Assembly (NCBI GenBank): GCA_037074705.1
Contig: CM073590.1
Span: forward strand, 161,818,746-161,882,745
Direction: 5' to 3'
Length of the DNA stretch: 64,000 nucleotides
Source: Zhengitettix transpicula
Taxonomy: Eukaryota; Arthropoda; Insecta; Orthoptera; Tetrigidae
Of the stretch, positions 45,886 through 57,119 are shown piece by piece. The notes beneath the pieces are model-generated. The model did no database searches, was not told the DNA's origin, and worked only from the letters and a program-made list of their open reading frames with translations. Both the position numbers and the translations under genes were made by a program. Every line of letters begins with the position of its first letter. The first letter of the stretch is position 1.

Positions 45886-48419
45886 TGAGAATGTGACATT
45901 GTCAAAAATATTGGTATGGAAAGGATAGAGAGATAGGTTGTGGCTTACCTGAAAGTGAAGTACGGTGTCGCCATGAGGAACTGAAGGTTGTTCTTCAAAT
46001 TTTCGGAGGCTCTCAGCCTCCTTCTTCAGGAAGGAGTGTTACACCATTCCGTGCACCGGCCGGCTGCGGACTGCGGAGATTTGACCGCCGCACGGCCAGT
46101 AGCCCATAAACAATCAACACCCCCACCAAGCCACTAACTTTCTCTCTCAGGGGGAGGTTGTGGCATAGGAAAGGTTAGGATACAGATCATTCATACAAAG
46201 CATCCCATGTATACATGTATGCTTGAACATACATACAAATACACATGAACATGCACACACACACACACACACATGTATGCATACTTACACATACATGAGC
46301 ATGCTCATACATACTCACATGGTCTCGTGAAAGAGGAGATGGTATGTAGGAAGGGCACTAATTACAGGATGTTGAGTCCAGGGCTTTGCCTGGACTGCAA
46401 GACATGTTGGAAAGATAGTTCCCATAGATGGAGTTCTGCTTCTGATGAATCGGGGGGTAGAGCTTTAAGGATGGTGAGTGTGAAGCATTGGTCGAAATTG
46501 TTTATGTTGTGGTTTTGGGCGTGAGCAGCTACTGGGAATTGGATTTTAGATAGTTTGACAGTGCTGCGGTGGTTGGCTATACGTTCAGGGAGGGGTCTTT
46601 TGGTTTGGCCTATATAGAAGGCAGGGCAGAGTCTGCAGTTAATTTGGTAGATGGTGTGGGAGGAGAGGCAGGTGATATTTTCTCTGATTTTGAAGGTTTT
46701 TGTCTGATTATGAAAGGTTGTGGTGGGCTGTAAGATAGGGCAAACATGGCATCTGCTCCTACCACAAGGTTTGAAACCCGGCAGGGGTGGGCGGGTGGTG
46801 GTGTGGGTTTTGCAAGGGTGTACAAGTAAATTTCGGAGGTTGGGTGGGCGTCTGAAGGCAACCCTTGGGCAGGTGGGGAGTATAGTGGGGAGGATGGTTT
46901 TTAATTCAGGGTTGGATTGCAGTCCAGTGTAGGCTAGGCGGAGAATGGAATTGATTTTTTGTAGTCCTGGGAAGTAGGTTGTCGTGAGGGGTGGACTACT
47001 TTTTTTGTTTTGGACAAGAGTGGGTGTGGTTGTTTGGAGGTTTGATAGGGCCCGGGTTATCTGTTTTTGGAGGAGGTTGCTGGGATAGTTTCTGTTGATG
47101 AAGGCATTAAGGATCCGGTTGGTGTAAGAGGCGAGGCTGTTCCAGGTGGAGCAAATACGTGCTCCCCTGAGGGCTAGACTGTATGGGAGGGAGCATTTTG
47201 TGTGGTGTGGGTGGCAACTGGTGAAGTGCAAATATTGAAGTGTGTTTGTAGGTTTGATGTGGACAGATGTGTTGATCGTGCCCGAGCTCAGGTGTACGTC
47301 AACGTCTAGGAAGGTGACTTTGGTTGGGGAGTGGTTCCAGGTGAATTTAACGGGGTGTTTGGTGTTCAAGGTGTGGAGAAATTCGGATAGGGAGTCTGGT
47401 CCGTGAGTCCATAGCATGAAGATGTCATCTATGAACCTGAACCAGGCCAGGGGTTTTAATGGGGAGGAATTTAGGTGGGCCTGTTCCAGGCGTCAATTGA
47501 ACAGGTTGGCGTAGGAGGGGGCCATCCGGGTGCCCATAGCTGTGCCACTGGTTTGATGGTAAATGTTGTCCTGGAAGGAGAAGTAATTTCTGGTGAGGAC
47601 AAACTGGGTGAGAGAAACCAGAAAACTGGTGGTGGGGAGAGAATTTTGTGGCCTGCGGGACAAGAAGTGTTCAAGTGCCGCTAGTCCATTGGCATGGGGA
47701 ATATTGGTGTAAAGTGACACTACATCTATAGTGACCAAAAGGGTGTCAGGTGGAAGAGGCTTTTGGTAGTTCGTGGAGACGGCTTAGGAAGTGGTTGGTG
47801 TCTTGGATGAATGAGGGTAGGTTTTCTACTATTGGTTGGAGGGACTCATCCACCAATGCAGAAATCCTCTCAGTAGGGGAATTGTAGCCGGCAACTATTG
47901 GGCGGCCCGGTATATTAGGTTTGTGGATTTTGGGGAGCAAGTAGAAGGTGGGTGTTCTGGGTTTTTTGGGGGTGAGGAGTTCAATGGAGGCTGATGATAA
48001 TTTTTGAAGTTTTCCATGTGAACGGACAAATTGGTCTATTTCTGAGTTGATGGCCGGATTGGGGTCAGTAAGTACAGGTTTGTAGGTTCTGTCGTCTCTC
48101 AGCTGGCGAAGTGCCTCAGCCGTGTACTTCTCCAAGTCCATGACGACAACGGTGGAGCCCTTGTCAGCTGGGAGAATGACAATTTCTTTGTCATTTTTAA
48201 GGTTTTGGAGGGCTAAATGCTGGTTACGGGTCAGGTTAGGTTTATTGGGGAGCGAGTTAAGAAAGGATGGTGAGGTAACGTGGGAGACTAGGGTGCGGGT
48301 GAATGTTTGAAGTGGGTGGTTGGGTGCGAGTTTTGGGGGTGACAGTTTGGATGCTTCCTTAAATTTGGATAGGCAGGGAGCTGTGGAGTTATGGGGATCT
48401 ATGGTGATCGGGGGTTTAC
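45886..48419 (-). mobile_element. Penelope-like retroelement, nearly intact coding region
   Basis: The minus strand encodes a PLE polyprotein. The N-terminal/RT part (48420-47746) has KGSTVVVMDLEKYTAEALRQ and FYLLPKIHKPNIPGRPIVAG. The RT core (47738-47493) has VTIDVVSLYTNIPHANGL and QTSGTAMGTRMAPSYANLF. The catalytic RFIDDIF box is at 47418-47437. The GIY-YIG endonuclease region (to 46362) has CGRSRCHVC, YQINC..C and FYIGQTKRPLPERIANHRS. The Cys-rich CGRSRCHVCP segment before GIY-YIG fits the Neptune/Poseidon-like side of the PLE tree (inference). Only a frameshift near 47740-47790 and an in-frame TGA at 47493-47495 break it. The 5' part ends abruptly at 48419, where an inverted second copy begins. 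It lies in intron 4, antiparallel to nothing: same strand as the host gene. Confidence 0.9.
46001..46029 (-). other. Hammerhead-like core in PLE 3' end, left arm
   Basis: Minus strand: CTGAAGA, then AGGAGGC TGAGA GCCTCC (a 6 bp perfect hairpin), then GAAA. This is the order of the conserved hammerhead core (CUGANGA, stem II, GAAA). An obvious stem I and NUH cleavage site in register were not found by eye, so this may be a relic. Confidence 0.35.
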
Positions 48420-49656
48420 CTGGAACAGCCTCGCCTCTTACACCAACCGGATCCTTAATGCCTTCATCAACAGAAACTATCCCAGCAACCTCCTCCAAAA
48501 ACAGATAACCCGGGCCCTATCAAACCTCCAAACAACCACACCCACTCTTGTCCAAAACAAAAAAAGTAGTCCACCCCTCACGACAACCTACTTCCCAGGA
48601 CTACAAAAAATCAATTCCATTCTCCGCCTAGCTTACACTGGACTGCAATCCAACCCTGAATTAAAAACCATCCTCCCCACTATACTCCCCACCTGCCCAA
48701 GGGTTGCCTTCAGACGCCCACCCAACCTCCGAAATTTACTTGTACACCCTTGCAAAACCCACACCACCACCCGCCCACCCCTGCCGGGTTGCAAACCTTG
48801 TGGTAGGAGCAGATGCCATGTTTGCCCTATCTTACAGCCCACCACAACCTTTCATAATCAGACAAAAACCTTCAAAATCAGAGAAAATATCACCTGCCTC
48901 TCCTCCCACACCATCTACCAAATTAACTGCAGACTCTGCCCTGCCTTCTATATAGGCCAAACCAAAAGACCCCTCCCTGAACGTATAGCCAACCACCGCA
49001 GCACTGTCAAACTATCTAAAATCCAATTCCCAGTAGCTGCTCACGCCCAAAACCACAACATAAACAATTTCGACCAATGCTTCACACTCACCATCCTTAA
49101 AGCTCTACCCCCCGATTCATCAGAAGCAGAACTCCATCTATGGGAACTATCTTTCCAACATGTCTTGCAGTCCAGGCAAAGCCCTGGACTCAACATCCTG
49201 TAATTAGTGCCCTTCCTACATACCATCTCCTCTTTCACGAGACCATGTGAGTATGTATGAGCATGCTCATGTATGTGTAAGTATGCATACATGTGTGTGT
49301 GTGTGTGTGCATGTTCATGTGTATTTGTATGTATGTTCAAGCATACATGTATACATGTATACATGGGATGCTTTGTATGAATGATCTGTATCCTAACCTT
49401 TCCTATGCCACAACCTCCCCCTGAGAGAGAAAGTTAGTGGCTTGGTGGGGGTGTTGATTGTTTATGGGCTACTGGCCGTGCGGCGGTCAAATCTCCGCAG
49501 TCCGCAGCCGGCCGGTGCACGGAATGGTGTAACACTCCTTCCTGAAGAAGGAGGCTGAGAGCCTCCGAAAATTTGAAGAACAACCTTCAGTTCCTCATGG
49601 CGACACCGTACTTCACTTTCAGGTAAGCCACAACCTATCTCTCTATCCTTTCCATA

Positions 49657-49670
<14 letters not shown>
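48420..49670 (+). mobile_element. 5'-truncated inverted copy of the same PLE
   Basis: From CTGGAACAGCCTCGCC onward, the + strand repeats the C-terminal part of the neighbouring PLE almost exactly: TWNSLASYTNRILNAFINRN through CGRSRCHVC and YIGQTKRPLPERIANHRS to the stop near 49203, then the 3' UTR. Visible differences are few: F/C in PG(F/C)KPCG, and one extra GTATACAT unit in the UTR. The two copies form a 1.25 kb inverted repeat around about 1.27 kb of unique RT sequence. Confidence 0.9.
49542..49570 (+). other. Hammerhead-like core in PLE 3' end, right arm
   Basis: Same motif as 46001-46029 on the opposite strand: CTGAAGA, GGAGGC/GCCTCC hairpin, GAAA. Related cores with other stem sequences occur at 51118-51146 (+), 54912-54939 (-, CTGATGA) and 57217-57260. 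The stem is thus partly covarying, while CTGANGA and the A-rich junction persist. Confidence 0.35.
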
Positions 49671-49716
<46 letters not shown>

Positions 49717-49740
49717 TGTGTGTGTGTGTGTGTGTTTGTG
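49662..49740. repeat. (AT)n/(GT)n microsatellite at right edge of PLE pair
   Basis: AT tract followed by ACACATATATGTGTGTGTG, starting exactly after CCATACC of the PLE end. Confidence 0.95.
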
Positions 49741-49779
49741 TATAACAATTCGTAATGTAGATTTTATTTAAATGTTTTC

Positions 49780-50665
49780 GTTTACATTATTGTCAGCATA
49801 ACTTTGAGGCCAGAGCATTGTAAAGAACAGTCAGTGTGGTGCAAGAATGCAGGGACTGTAATGGTTGCTACAGATTATTGTTGAAAAGCATACACACACA
49901 GAACTTTGGCAGAAAACATTCAGTATGTTTTAGGAGCATTGTATTTGGAGGGCCAGACGAGTGTAGTAATGGCAGAGTGTTTTGGGGAACTGACCAGAGT
50001 TGGTAACAGCAGTCTGTTGTGGGGGACTGGCCAGTGCTGGTCGAATTCAGCATATATACTAAAGGAAACAGTAAAGTGTTTAAATGGCATATTAGATTCT
50101 TGAACTGTTAGAGGGGCACCAGAATTTTTGTGATGTGTAACAAACTAGCAATCAGTGTTATGGCCTGTAAATAACATATTTTTCTTTAAAAATAAAATAA
50201 CTGTGGTGTGCACAAACAGGTACCAGAACAGCTTGAAATAAAAATGTGTATGTAGAAACCTGATTTTGTAAACAATTTGCCATCAGATTTCTCTAGATTT
50301 GTCAGTATTTGCTAGTTTTTTGGTTGTTACATTCTTTTTGTATAATTTTATTATTGTAGTTTAAATTTGAATTTCCTTTTGTAACTTTGGAGACAATTGC
50401 ATACCACTATCATTATTAGAGACCCTGTAAGCGGCCCTGAAGTTTTGGATTCTCATAAAACCTGAGGCATTTGTTAAAAACATAAAATGTACAAAATTCA
50501 ATGTAAATAGAAATTGTAATTAAATAATCTTTTGTTATCTCTTTAAAATAATTTATGTTTAATTTAAAGGAAAAATCCAGTTAACTTTCTTCCTTTGTTT
50601 ATTTTGAATATTACGTAATTTGGCACTCCAATGTGGGGCTTGTTTCATTAATATTTTTGTATACT

Positions 50666-50667
<2 letters not shown>
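49780..50667 (+). mobile_element. LTR-like element with PBS-like motif, diverged family
   Basis: GAGACCCTGTAAGCGGCCCT at about 50399 matches the GACCCTGAG-type block of the other LTR-like elements. It is followed by an AT-rich 3' part ending ATTACG, a PBS-like TGGCACTCCAATGTGGGGC (50621-50639), a short tail and ATACTACA directly against (AT)n (50668-50717). The 5' end is uncertain; 49780 is approximate. Confidence 0.5.
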
Positions 50668-50717
<50 letters not shown>

Positions 50718-50722
<5 letters not shown>

Positions 50723-50985
50723 ACTTGGATAGTGAGGAAGGATAGAAATAAATAGGAGAAATAGGAGGATTGCACTTTTATGTGAATTCATATGCTCGGA
50801 CGAAGAATTACGCACATAGAAAAGCATATTTTCAGTCTTTCCTTCTTCTTCCATCCTTCTCTCTGCTTTGAACATATGCTTTTCTATGTGCGTAATTCTT
50901 CGCCCGAGCATATGAATTCACATAAAAGTGCAATCCTCCTATTTCTCCTATTTATTTCTATCCTTCCTCACTATCCAAGTTTGAA
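50718..50985. repeat. Near-perfect foldback, 112 bp arms, 43 bp loop
   Basis: 50718-50829 (TTCAAACTTGGATAGTGAGG ... AAAAGCATAT) is the reverse complement of 50873-50985 with only about one visible mismatch (GGACGAAG against CTTCGCCC). The element sits between (AT)n tracts (50668-50717 and 51021-51080). Parts resemble 63465-63500 and 56965-57010, so it belongs to a dispersed family. Confidence 0.9.
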
Positions 50986-51019
50986 TGTGAATTAGTTCCT
51001 TAATGGATTCTCCTAATAT

Positions 51020-51020
<1 letters not shown>

Positions 51021-51080
<60 letters not shown>
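51021..51080. repeat. (AT)n microsatellite
   Basis: GTGTGT followed by about 56 bp of AT dinucleotides. Confidence 0.95.
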
Positions 51081-51084
<4 letters not shown>

Positions 51085-51245
51085 ATTAGTGCCGGCCCAC
51101 AGTTCAGACTTTCTCTTCTGACAAAGGAGGTTCAGGGCCCTCAAAAATTTGTAATATTCTGTGTACTCAGCACAATTGGACCAACTATTGATTTCAGAAA
51201 ATACAATTTCACTCTCTCTCTTTGCTATCTAAATAGGTTATTTAA
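51081..51245 (+). repeat. PLE-terminus-related sequence
   Basis: CTTCTGACAAAGGAGGTTCA with CCCTCAAAAATTTGTAAT, then ACCAACTATTGATTTCAG and CTCTCTCTTTGCTATCTAAA. The same blocks occur, inverted, at 56750-56870 and 63545-63640. It carries a hammerhead-like core with a CTGACAA variant. Confidence 0.5.
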
Positions 51246-51609
51246 ATTGACCTTATATATATATATATTGTAATGCCTGGTAAGTGAGGCATTGTTTTGG
51301 ATGGATAATCTGGACTGTGGGAGGGGCAAGTTTTGTAATGTGTTTATTTAGAACTGAGTATTTCTTCGTTTTGAAAAGCTGGGTGTGTGAGGGTGCAAAA
51401 AGATAAATAGTCCTGTCTCGATTGTCGGTTTTCGGACATGGCAGAGTAGGTATCCATTTGCTGACTAAGGAACTGCATCTGCATAATATAAATCTCGGGA
51501 TAATGGAAGAAACTGTCAACGGGCATTTGCGATGAAGTTTTGGAACAATGGAAAAAGGAAAAGACTGGGGGGATATAAGCGGGAGATAAGCTTTTGAAAG
51601 AGGTTAGTT

Positions 51610-51780
51610 AGAGAAGTTAGTTATTCTGCAACCACCGAAGACTTAGTTATTCTGCGACCACCAATGATGGTGAATGTGTTTAAGAAGGAGTTATTCTGCG
51701 ACCACTGAAGCTGGTGAATGTGTTTAAGAAGTCAGTCGTGCTGTGATCAGCGAAGCTGGAGAATGTGACTAGGAGAGACA
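51610..51780 (+). repeat. Minisatellite, about 4 units of 45-55 bp
   Basis: Units share GTTATTCTGCGACCACYGAAG and CTGGTGAATGTGTTTAAGAAG. The last unit is diverged (CGTGCTGTGATCAGCGAAGC). It lies inside the LTR of the 51269-53073 element. Confidence 0.75.
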
Positions 51781-52396
51781 TCGGTTAAGGGAGGAGAATG
51801 AGTTATAAGTTGCAGTCTGCGAATAGTCAAATATTCATCGATAAACATTTTGAATGCTGAAGTCTAATCTATTCTATCCTCAAATTAGACCACTGTATCG
51901 ATTGTAGGAGACCAGGACACTACATCCAGCGTCTAGTAATCTTCAGAACGAGCAAATGATATGTCCTTCACGAACAGAGAACCAACTTTTGTCAAACCAA
52001 CAGTGTGTGTTAGAATCAGTGTTTAAAACGGTCAGTATATAAGGAGTGTGTGTACGAACAAGCCAAATTTTCCTGAGTAATTGTAAGTTGAAATTTCATG
52101 GTACTCATATATGTAAACCAAATTAAAAGATAAAGTCGGATGTCGTTCTTTTCTTTTGTGTTGATAAAATAACCTCTTTAAATTTAAAATCAATCTTGTA
52201 GAATAAGTTCCTCGATAATTAATTTAGTCTATGTCTAGACGAATGAATATTTCTTTTTAATTTATGGCTAAATTTTGTGTTCTTTGAATATGTTTAAATG
52301 TTCTGCCGTTATCAAACCCTGTTAAGACCTTTGAGAGAATAAGAGATATGTTTTTAAAATTGTATAAGCGTTCATAAATTAAATTAATTTTTTTTT

Positions 52397-52945
52397 TAGG
52401 GCAACAGGCTACATGAGGGTAATCCACATTGGGCAACTCCCCTTTAATAGCATAGGAAGGGATTTGAAAGGGGGGATGCGGAAGGGTAGAGGAAGGTAGC
52501 CAAGGGTTAACTAGGGCCCCCGGGCTATATTTTAAGGATCCTACCCAGCATTCGCCTAAAGAAATGCAGGGAAAACCTTAGAAAAACCTGCATCGGGTAG
52601 GTCGGGCATTGGGTACTTGTCCCACGCCCTTCCGATAGTGGGAGAGGAGTTTGCTGTGGGGACGCAGCATTCCCTTCTCTGTGCCTCGACCAGTTTAGGA
52701 GGCAGCTGACCGACTATTCCAATGGGAATAGCGAACAACTCTTACCGTATGCCCAAGGTCTGCAATCCCGGTACATACACCTCTCAAAACAGGCCGAGGT
52801 GCCTCGGCTTGTGGGAACCTTAGTTCAAAAACGGAGAGGAAAAGGCATACCCAAAGGCAGCCCCTTCGTATCTCTCCTAAAAGGTTCTGCTTGCGAGAGA
52901 AAATCCCTCGCAGGTTACCTGCAAGAGAATCCTCTCACAGGCTAT
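52397..52945 (-). mobile_element. Poly(A) retroposon tail, longest minus-strand copy
   Basis: Reverse complement runs from GCCTGTGAGAGG and the GCGAG hairpin doublet through GGAGAGATACGAAGGGGCTG, CTGCGTCCCCACAGCAAACT and GGATCCTTAAAATATAGCCC to TAGCCTGTTGCCCT and an A tail (T run near 52389-52398). It is very close to consensus, so relatively young. No convincing target duplication was seen. Confidence 0.85.
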
Positions 52946-53087
52946 TTTTAACATTAAGATTAAAATTGTTGTTTATAAATATTAATCTTTTTATTACAAC
53001 ACCCATTAGTTTATTACATTTTGGCTATCACAATGTGGGGTCAAGTAATTAATTGATCCGGTAGTTTATTACAATATATATATATAT

Positions 53088-53215
53088 ACATTCCTTCCTG
53101 AAGGAGGAGGCCGAGAGCCTCCAAAAATTTGAAGAACCTTCGGTTGCCTATGGTTTCACCATCCTTGACTTTCAGGTAAGCCACAACCTATCTCTCTTTC
53201 CTATATATATATATA
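53088..53215 (+). repeat. PLE 3'-terminal fragment between AT tracts
   Basis: CATTCCTTCCTGAAGGAGGA, GAGAGCCTCC(A)AAAATTTG, ACTTTCAGGTAAGCCACAAC then TATCTCTCTTTCC, matching the last about 120 bp of the PLE at 49540-49660, with (AT)n on both sides. Confidence 0.75.
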
Positions 53216-53717
53216 TATATATATATATTCTATTCTAAAACTCACTACACTTAAGTTTACTAGGTCATCATCTGATTTTAAATTTATTTTTCAATCATAT
53301 GATTGATTGTCCATATTTATTAAAATCAATAATTTTTAAAGTTCCTGGTATAAATTCAAGACAGAGAAACATGTTTGTGATAAAATATTATAAATCTAAT
53401 TACACACAGAATAATCCGTGAACCATAATTTGTAAAATGATTAATGAATATGATATAGATTTGGGTAACTTGAATTATTGATGAAATTTTTATATACAAA
53501 TATTTTTGAATAATTGTTGTCATTATTTTAAAAATGGTATTATATATATAAGCATTCTGTATATACTTTTTCAGAAAACTGTAATTGGACATTAAGTCCA
53601 TGAACTAGAATAGAATAAAAATTATATATATATATATATATATAGTATTATATCTAACACTTAAGTAAAATGTGATGAGGTAAAATTAAATTATTTTTTT
53701 TTTCTGCACAGCCCAGC

Positions 53718-54662
53718 TGTGCTATTCTCAAGTGTAAGGTGGCACTGATTTTGTTAGTAGAGATTGGTAACACATTGAGGTTGTTGAAGAGCTTGATGTA
53801 ACCTCACTTCTTAATTAATAAAAATGTACTAACAGAAAATGCAAATATATAAACAGAGAGAATTTAGCTTTTATTAACTAAGAAGTGAGGTTACATCAAG
53901 CACATCAACAACCAGGATGTGTTTCCTACATTCACTCTGACAGAAGATCTGCTTTTATGTCTCACGACTTAAGGATGTTTTTAGCATCTCATATAATCGC
54001 CACGAGTCGCACAACTCCCTATAATCTGGCAGGAAATGGACAGGTGGAGCATTATAATCTGGAAAAGCATACAACTTGCCTTGAGATTAAATAATATGAG
54101 GACTGATCAGTGGGAAGCAGTTGTACAACAAGCTCTACATTCCATTCGCTCCTTGTTATGTCCCGCTACCAACGCCACTCCCCATAAGCAAATGTTTTCT
54201 CATCCTCACTACACTCATGTAAAGCTTGCTGATGGAAGGGAAACAAATGTTTCTATTAGACATTTGGCTCTGAAAGGAGAAACTACCAAACCTGCTGACA
54301 ACAAAGGGGATAAAAGAAAATAGTCTAGTGGATTCTGATGTGCATTCAACAATCACAGAGCCAGCTATCACCACAGAAGATGTTATCGAAAGGAACTTGA
54401 ATATTAGATTATTGTGTCCTGTTCGCCTCAAGCAACCTCCTGCTTACTTAAAGGACTATGTTAAAGACTGAAGCAAATCAGACTGAGAAATTAAAGACGG
54501 GGTGAATGTGCTATTCTTAAGTGTAAGAAGGTGGCAACACTGATTTTGTTAGTAGAGATTGGTAACACATCTAGGTTGTTGATGTGCTTGATGTAACCTC
54601 ACTTCTTAGTTAATAAAAGCTAAATTCTCTCTGTTTATATATTTGCATTTTCTATTAGTACA
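53718..54662 (+). pseudogene. Gypsy-type LTR element remnant: integrase fragment with LTR pieces
   Basis: The interior encodes the C-terminal half of a Gypsy-type integrase in two overlapping frames: YIHSDRRSAFMSHDLRMFLA and TTPYNLAGNGQVE (53885-54060), then TDQWEAVVQQALHSIRSLLC and HVKLADGRETNVSIRHLALK (54100-54270). The frame shifts near 54050. The right LTR (54507-54662, 156 bp) runs TGTGCTATTC...TTAGTACA. The left side has the same LTR start (53718-53824) joined to an inverted copy of the LTR's last about 90 bp (53825-53913), which leads directly into the integrase. Protease, RT and gag are absent; this is a rearranged, dead copy. Confidence 0.85.
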
Positions 54663-55259
54663 CCAACTGAGCAAACTGTTTTTCAGGTAAGTTGACTACT
54701 CTGTTTCTCTTCCCTATCTAAATGTGCCTAGACTCTAAGATGGAATTCAGCATTTGATGAGTCAGGATGTGGGGTAAGACTTTTAGGAGGTCAGTGTGAA
54801 GCATTGGTCAAAATTGCTTGAGGGAAGTGTGATAGGTTCAAATTAAATAACACATTTGTTCAGGCAAGAAAGCATAACTGACTTCCCTGAGCAGAAAATA
54901 AAATTTCAATTTTTTGAGGACCTGAGCTTTATTCATCAGGAAAGGTCTTAACTGCACACCATGAAATAAAATATATTTACGTCAATGCTACTCAATATAT
55001 TCATGATTTACAAAAATAATTCCTACAAAATAGTAATGCCATAAGCATGAAATCTATTGAAGTAATAACTGTAATACTTTGATGTCCAAGTCAAGAATCG
55101 GCAGAAAAATCACAGCAGAAAAGGTATTACTACAATTCATGAAAATTATTATGCACAAAATACACACAAAAATGACTTACAGATTCATCAGCTTGAAGAA
55201 ACTGGACTCTAATTTTGGTTTTTAATTTAATTTAAATTTGGACCACTTGCTGCAAACTA
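54663..55259. other. Intronic DNA with a PLE-terminus relative
   Basis: 54912-54939 (minus strand) reads CTGATGA...GCTCAGGTCCTC then AAAA, the best-preserved CTGATGA version of the hammerhead-like core. Nothing else recognised. Confidence 0.4.
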
Positions 55260-55710
55260 TGGACTAGTTTGAAATAGAGTTGCATTTTCTTGGAAAACTT
55301 TTACAATACAGACTTGGATAACTTGAAGATGTATGCCGAAATAATGGACTGCCAAATGCTACTCAAGACAAGAGCTACTATTAAACTTTTGACACCAGAA
55401 AATATTCTTTGCTTAAATGTACAGTATATGGAAGATGTATTTCCAAATCTGAGAGTTGTTCTTCAGAGTTTACTCCCATTAAATTGAAATTTGTCTTGTC
55501 CTTCCTGATATCATCCAGGCCATAGGGGAGAAAATGTCAGTCTTGGCCTTGTTAAGTGTGGAGCAGGATGTTACCAATGGAATACAATATGATGAACTAA
55601 TAAAGAAATTTGCAAAACCAAAGCCTACTAAAGTTTATCCTGAAAACAAATTATTACATTTAAAGTTTTACACATCAAAATATTTTTTGTCTTTAAAGTA
55701 AGTTCATTTT
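55260..55710 (+). pseudogene. hAT-type transposase C-terminal fragment
   Basis: Plus-strand pieces read YMEDVFPNLRVVLQ, then in another frame LALLSVEQDVTNGIQYDELI followed by KKFAKPKPTK. This is the C-terminal dimerisation region of hAT transposases of the DUF4371/zinc-finger-MYM-like group. The highly conserved serine/lysine-rich segment between them is deleted. It is domestic debris in intron 4, opposite in orientation to the host gene. Confidence 0.6.
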
Positions 55711-55794
55711 CAAGTTATATTATTATATCCAAAGTTTTTGCAATGTTATATTTCAATAACATTTTAAAATAATTTTATTTAAGAAATGTGGATG

Positions 55795-55885
55795 GAAAAA
55801 CATTGACCAGACCGGGAAACAAACCCAGTACCTTCTGCTTACCGGGGAGTAATCATCAGTTCTTGCCAGATACTGAAAACTCTAG
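55795..55885 (-). repeat. Possible tRNA-derived SINE fragment
   Basis: The minus strand contains GGTACTGGGTTTGTTTCCCG, a B-box-like motif, with a weak A-box candidate upstream (GGGGTAGCTAGAG). Similar B-box-like stretches (GGGTTTGATT) occur on the minus strand near 56930 and 57060. Confidence 0.35.
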
Positions 55886-55915
55886 CTACCCCTCTGTGAA
55901 TTTTGTGAAGTTTAT

Positions 55916-56400
55916 TTGTTAACACTGACTGTGAATCCTCTTCTGATGGTCAATGTCACCAAACCCAACAAAATAAGATCCTTCACACAATCACTAACTC
56001 CCCCAGGTTTCTTTGCAACTCCATCATCCATCAAGACATTAAAATTACCACTTTTGCTACCAAAGTCAACAAAAGTACCTTTCCCTGATCAAATCATCCA
56101 TCAATCACTCCAATCCCCCACCCCTAGCTCTTCCAACCCGATCCTCAATCGTAAACTCCCCTTCAACAACATCCTCCCATGAGCTCTCAGGCATCTTCAT
56201 ACAGCTAACTCTTCACCATACACTCCACAACCACCTTCCCTCAATAACACTACAATCTTTCCCCAGCATTCCCCTTCACATCAAACCAACTCAACAGCCA
56301 ACTAATGCATCCCAACTTCCACTCCAACCCCCTCAGAAAAAAACAGAAGGGCAGGAAAGTCAATGGACCTTCCACCTGCTCAACTGTCCAAGTAAAATAT
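55916..56400 (+). other. C-rich coding-like stretch, unidentified
   Basis: One strand is strongly depleted of G and rich in CCA/CTC triplets, with an 88-codon ORF (MLTLTVNPLLMVNVTKPN...). The composition resembles the coding strand of the PLE at 45.9-49.7 kb and the short block at 27690-27920. It may be a 5' or linker part of a retroelement; no motif proves it. Confidence 0.25.
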
Positions 56401-56749
56401 TTTCTTGCTTTTACTTGTTCAAGTTAAAAGAATTGTAAAATCTTTGGATTGAAATTTTTAAGAATAAATAATGCTCAATGTCAGTCAACTTTCAATTTTC
56501 TACAATAACGTTTAGTGTGCTTCAGTTCCTGTCCTTTATAACACTAAGAGATAGGTTGCTAAATTAGACTATTAATGGTTATAGAAACAAACCCTTATAT
56601 TTAGTCATATATTCTATACCTTGCAAATGCTGTGTGTGTTTACTTTTTTCGTTCTTAAACAAATATTGAGCATACTATATAAGCCATGACTTGGGATTTA
56701 TTGTAAATAAAGGAATTCATTGTAAATAAATATATCTATAACACATTTA

Positions 56750-57112
56750 GATAGGAAAGAGAGATGGCGAAGTCAATATACCTTAAATCAATAGTTGGTC
56801 CAGTCAGGCAGAGGTGACAGCATATTACAAATTTTCAAGGACCTGAGCCCCTTCACTGGGGCAAAGAAAGAAAGATAGGACAAAGGTTAGAAATATGCTC
56901 TCAAGAAAACATATGATTTAGGCCACAAATCAAACCCAGTTACTTTGGCTACAACCCTGCTGAATATTTTCAGTCTTTCCTTCTTCATCCTTTCCTATAT
57001 ATACCTTGAATATATGTTTCCTTCGAGCATAATATTGAAAATATTCGGGAGGCCCAGGAATCAAACCCAGGTACTTTTGCTTCGGCCCCGCTGTCAAATA
57101 TATATATATATA
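56750..57112 (-). repeat. PLE-terminus and foldback relatives
   Basis: 56750-56870 (minus) matches the 51081-51245 sequence (ACCAACTATTGATTTAAGG, CTTGAAAATTTGTAATATG). 56965-57010 resembles the loop and arm of the 50718-50985 foldback. A short (AT)n at 57101-57112 separates these from the next foldback. Confidence 0.5.
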
Positions 57113-57119
57113 ATTGAAA

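Larger units (their letters stand above)
51269..53073 (+). mobile_element. LTR-like element with PBS and TATTACA end, carrying an insertion
   Basis: It starts TGTAATGCCTGG against (AT)n and has the shared TATCAAACCCTGTTAAGACC block at 52310. The LTR part ends TTATTACA at 53028, followed by a PBS-like TGGCTATCACAATGTGGGG (53032-53050), a 20 bp tail, and TTATTACA at 53073 against (AT)n. A poly(A) retroposon tail (52397-52945) has inserted into it; without it the element is about 1.26 kb. It has an internal minisatellite and no protein-coding region. Confidence 0.65.

Noticed and set aside
46720..48508. Several ORFs of 60-83 codons antisense to, or in other frames of, the PLE coding region
   Set aside because: They mirror the real PLE frame; the inverted pair makes each appear twice. 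No independent features.
46362..49203. Two separate genes encoding the same GIY-YIG protein
   Set aside because: They are the arms of one inverted PLE pair, not host genes.
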